DNA of 64,000 nucleotides from Pseudoselenomonas ruminantium. GTDB lineage: Bacteria > Bacillota > Negativicutes > Selenomonadales > Selenomonadaceae. This document shows positions 62,900 to 64,000 of the stretch, one piece after another. The stretch's first letter is position 1. Every line of letters begins with the position of its first letter. Location of the stretch: the NCBI GenBank assembly GCA_902780915.1, contig CACZHK010000002.1, positions 62,001 to 126,000 on the forward strand. Direction: 5' to 3'. Under the pieces are notes generated by a model, which was given only the letters and a program-made list of their open reading frames with translations, ran no database searches and was not told where the DNA came from. Made by a program: the position numbers and the translations under genes.

Positions 62900-64000
62900 T
62901 CAATATTGATTGGTTTCCTTTTCCAAAGCGTAGACGCGGGCTGTCTCCGCTGCCTTTTCCCTGAGGGAAAGTTCCAGCGGTTCCTGCCAGTAGATGCGCT
63001 CGGTGAAGGTGAGTTCGCCTTCATTGACAAAGATTTCTGCGGAGCTCTTGTCCACGAAAATATGCAGCTTCAGATTCTCGAAGGGCAGGAGCCGGGCAGC
63101 TCTGGAGCCATCTTTGGTGGTGCGCTGCACGATGATGCGCCCACCCTTGGCATCCAGGGATATTTCCAGCTGCTGGGTGCCGCCCGTGATTCGCAGCAGG
63201 CTGCCGCTGAAGTCTCCTGCCTCCCGGAACTCCAGTTCCAGCTCGGAGGTGGCTGGGATGGGCAGGCGGCTGCCTGGGGCCAGGCTTCCTTCCAGCAGGG
63301 TCCTGGTGCGCATGGAGGCTGTTTCCCTGGCGGGCTGCTGATAGAGCCTGCCTTTTTCCACTCTTAATTCCCTGGGGAGGGTCAGGGCTCCTGCCCAGCC
63401 ATCTTCTTTTTCCTGCATGGGGGAGTCCCAGGCGTTCATCCAGGCGGTCATGAGCCTCCTGCCATCCGGGGCCAGCATGGTCTGGGTGGCGTAGAAGTCA
63501 TGCCCACGGTCGATTTCCGTGAAATTCTTCCGCACCAGATGCTCATGCTCGTCCCGGCTGCCCAAGAGGTAGCCCGTCTGGTTGAGATTGCGGAAACGGT
63601 CTCCCTGGGGTTCCAGTCCCTGGGGGGACATGAGCAGGATATCCCTGCCGTCCAGGCGGAAGAAGTCCGGGCATTCCCACATATAGCCCTCATCCTCGAG
63701 GGTAGCGGCCTTGTCCAGCACCGAAACGGGCTGCCACTGCTTCAAGTCCGTTGATTCATAGAGCAGGGCCCGGCCCAGCTCATCGCTGCCCTGGCTGCCC
63801 AGCACCATGTAGAAGGTGTCGCCTTCCTGCCAGACCTTGGGGTCGCGGAAGTGCTTGGTGTTGCCCTCCGGGGCACGGAGCACGGGGTTGCCTTCATATT
63901 TGTGGAAGGTGATGCCATCCTCAGACCAGGCGATATTCTGATCCTGGTAGAATTCTTCGCTGTCCTTGGGGTTCGTGACATGGTGGCCGGTGTAGATGAG
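62900..64000 (-). CDS. GH32 glycosidase (sucrose hydrolase/invertase type), 5' end beyond the window
   Basis: The frame is open to the right edge, giving at least 366 residues. The visible part starts LIYTGHHVTNPKDSEEFYQD, just after the N-terminal nucleophile motif (NDPNG) expected outside the window. The transition-state stabiliser KHFRDPKVW and the acid/base ECPDFF are both present. The C-terminal beta-sandwich (LHIFVDKSSAEIFVNEGEL) is typical. It cleaves sucrose, sucrose phosphate or short fructans. No signal peptide can be judged. With the downstream symporter it forms a sucrose utilisation unit. Confidence 0.9.
   Translation of the reverse strand, partial: LIYTGHHVTNPKDSEEFYQDQNIAWSEDGITFHKYEGNPVLRAPEGNTKHFRDPKVWQEGDTFYMVLGSQGSDELGRALLYESTDLKQWQPVSVLDKAATLEDEGYMWECPDFFRLDGRDILLMSPQGLEPQGDRFRNLNQTGYLLGSRDEHEHLVRKNFTEIDRGHDFYATQTMLAPDGRRLMTAWMNAWDSPMQEKEDGWAGALTLPRELRVEKGRLYQQPARETASMRTRTLLEGSLAPGSRLPIPATSELELEFREAGDFSGSLLRITGGTQQLEISLDAKGGRIIVQRTTKDGSRAARLLPFENLKLHIFVDKSSAEIFVNEGELTFTERIYWQEPLELSLREKAAETARVYALEKETNQY

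Overview
The window reads as a chromosomal segment of an anaerobic, propionate-forming member of the Negativicutes, most like Selenomonas or a relative. This is inferred from gene content and not proven. Supporting signs are a B12-dependent methylmalonyl-CoA mutase operon behind a cobalamin riboswitch, a membrane-bound group 4 [NiFe]-hydrogenase-type operon, many flavin and iron-sulfur oxidoreductases with Tat or lipoprotein signals, and GC-rich coding DNA. No rRNA, tRNA or CRISPR array was seen.

Layout. 1-4.3 kb is accessory: an AT-rich pair encoding a small membrane protein and a secreted protein, a decayed IS256-family element, an Mrr-like restriction endonuclease, and a scar in which a broken HU gene is joined to a fragment of an alanine symporter gene. 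4.3-13.3 kb holds a PcrA/UvrD helicase, a ferredoxin plus membrane iron-sulfur protein pair, a small EamA transporter, a LysR regulator facing a frameshifted FAD oxidoreductase, a Tat-exported amidase and a YgjP-type peptidase. 13.3-17.5 kb holds a TetR regulator, a frameshifted FIST-histidine kinase and a DUF362 lipoprotein. 17.7-21.3 kb is a lower-GC island: WYL regulator, an internally deleted ADP-ribosylglycohydrolase/SseB-like gene, DUF1643 and two small unknowns. 21.9-28.8 kb holds two exported proteins, one RelA/SpoT-like, and a three-gene phosphorelay. 28.8-37.1 kb mixes gene remnants (NRPS, FMN reductase) with redox genes (LarC1, FMN reductase, cupin, aldo/keto reductase, flavodoxin, metallophosphoesterase).

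37.2-64 kb is more conserved: DUF721 protein, PreA-like enzyme, alanine symporter, cobalamin riboswitch with mutA-mutB-meaB and an MsrA-like gene, chemotaxis receptor, guaA, hyfBCEFGI, deoD, a Pro/Ala-repeat exported protein, and a sucrose permease with a GH32 enzyme that runs off the end.

Two regulons can be read from DNA alone. Three promoters (upstream of the TetR gene, of a decayed FMN reductase and of an aldo/keto reductase) carry the same pair of TGACA-N3-TGTCA-type operators, which makes the TetR protein their likely repressor. Three other promoters (DUF362, carboxymuconolactone decarboxylase-cupin, flavodoxin) carry the 19-bp-spaced, palindrome-filled layout of MerR-family activators. 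Both point to redox or electrophile stress.

The most novel item lies between hyfI and deoD. A 32-codon hydrophobic peptide gene and a short terminator-ended RNA are transcribed divergently from overlapping promoters. They share a 14-nt stretch that would let the RNA pair with the start region of the peptide mRNA. This is the layout of a type I toxin-antitoxin system. Several genes carry single disruptive lesions, which could be real decay or sequencing error.
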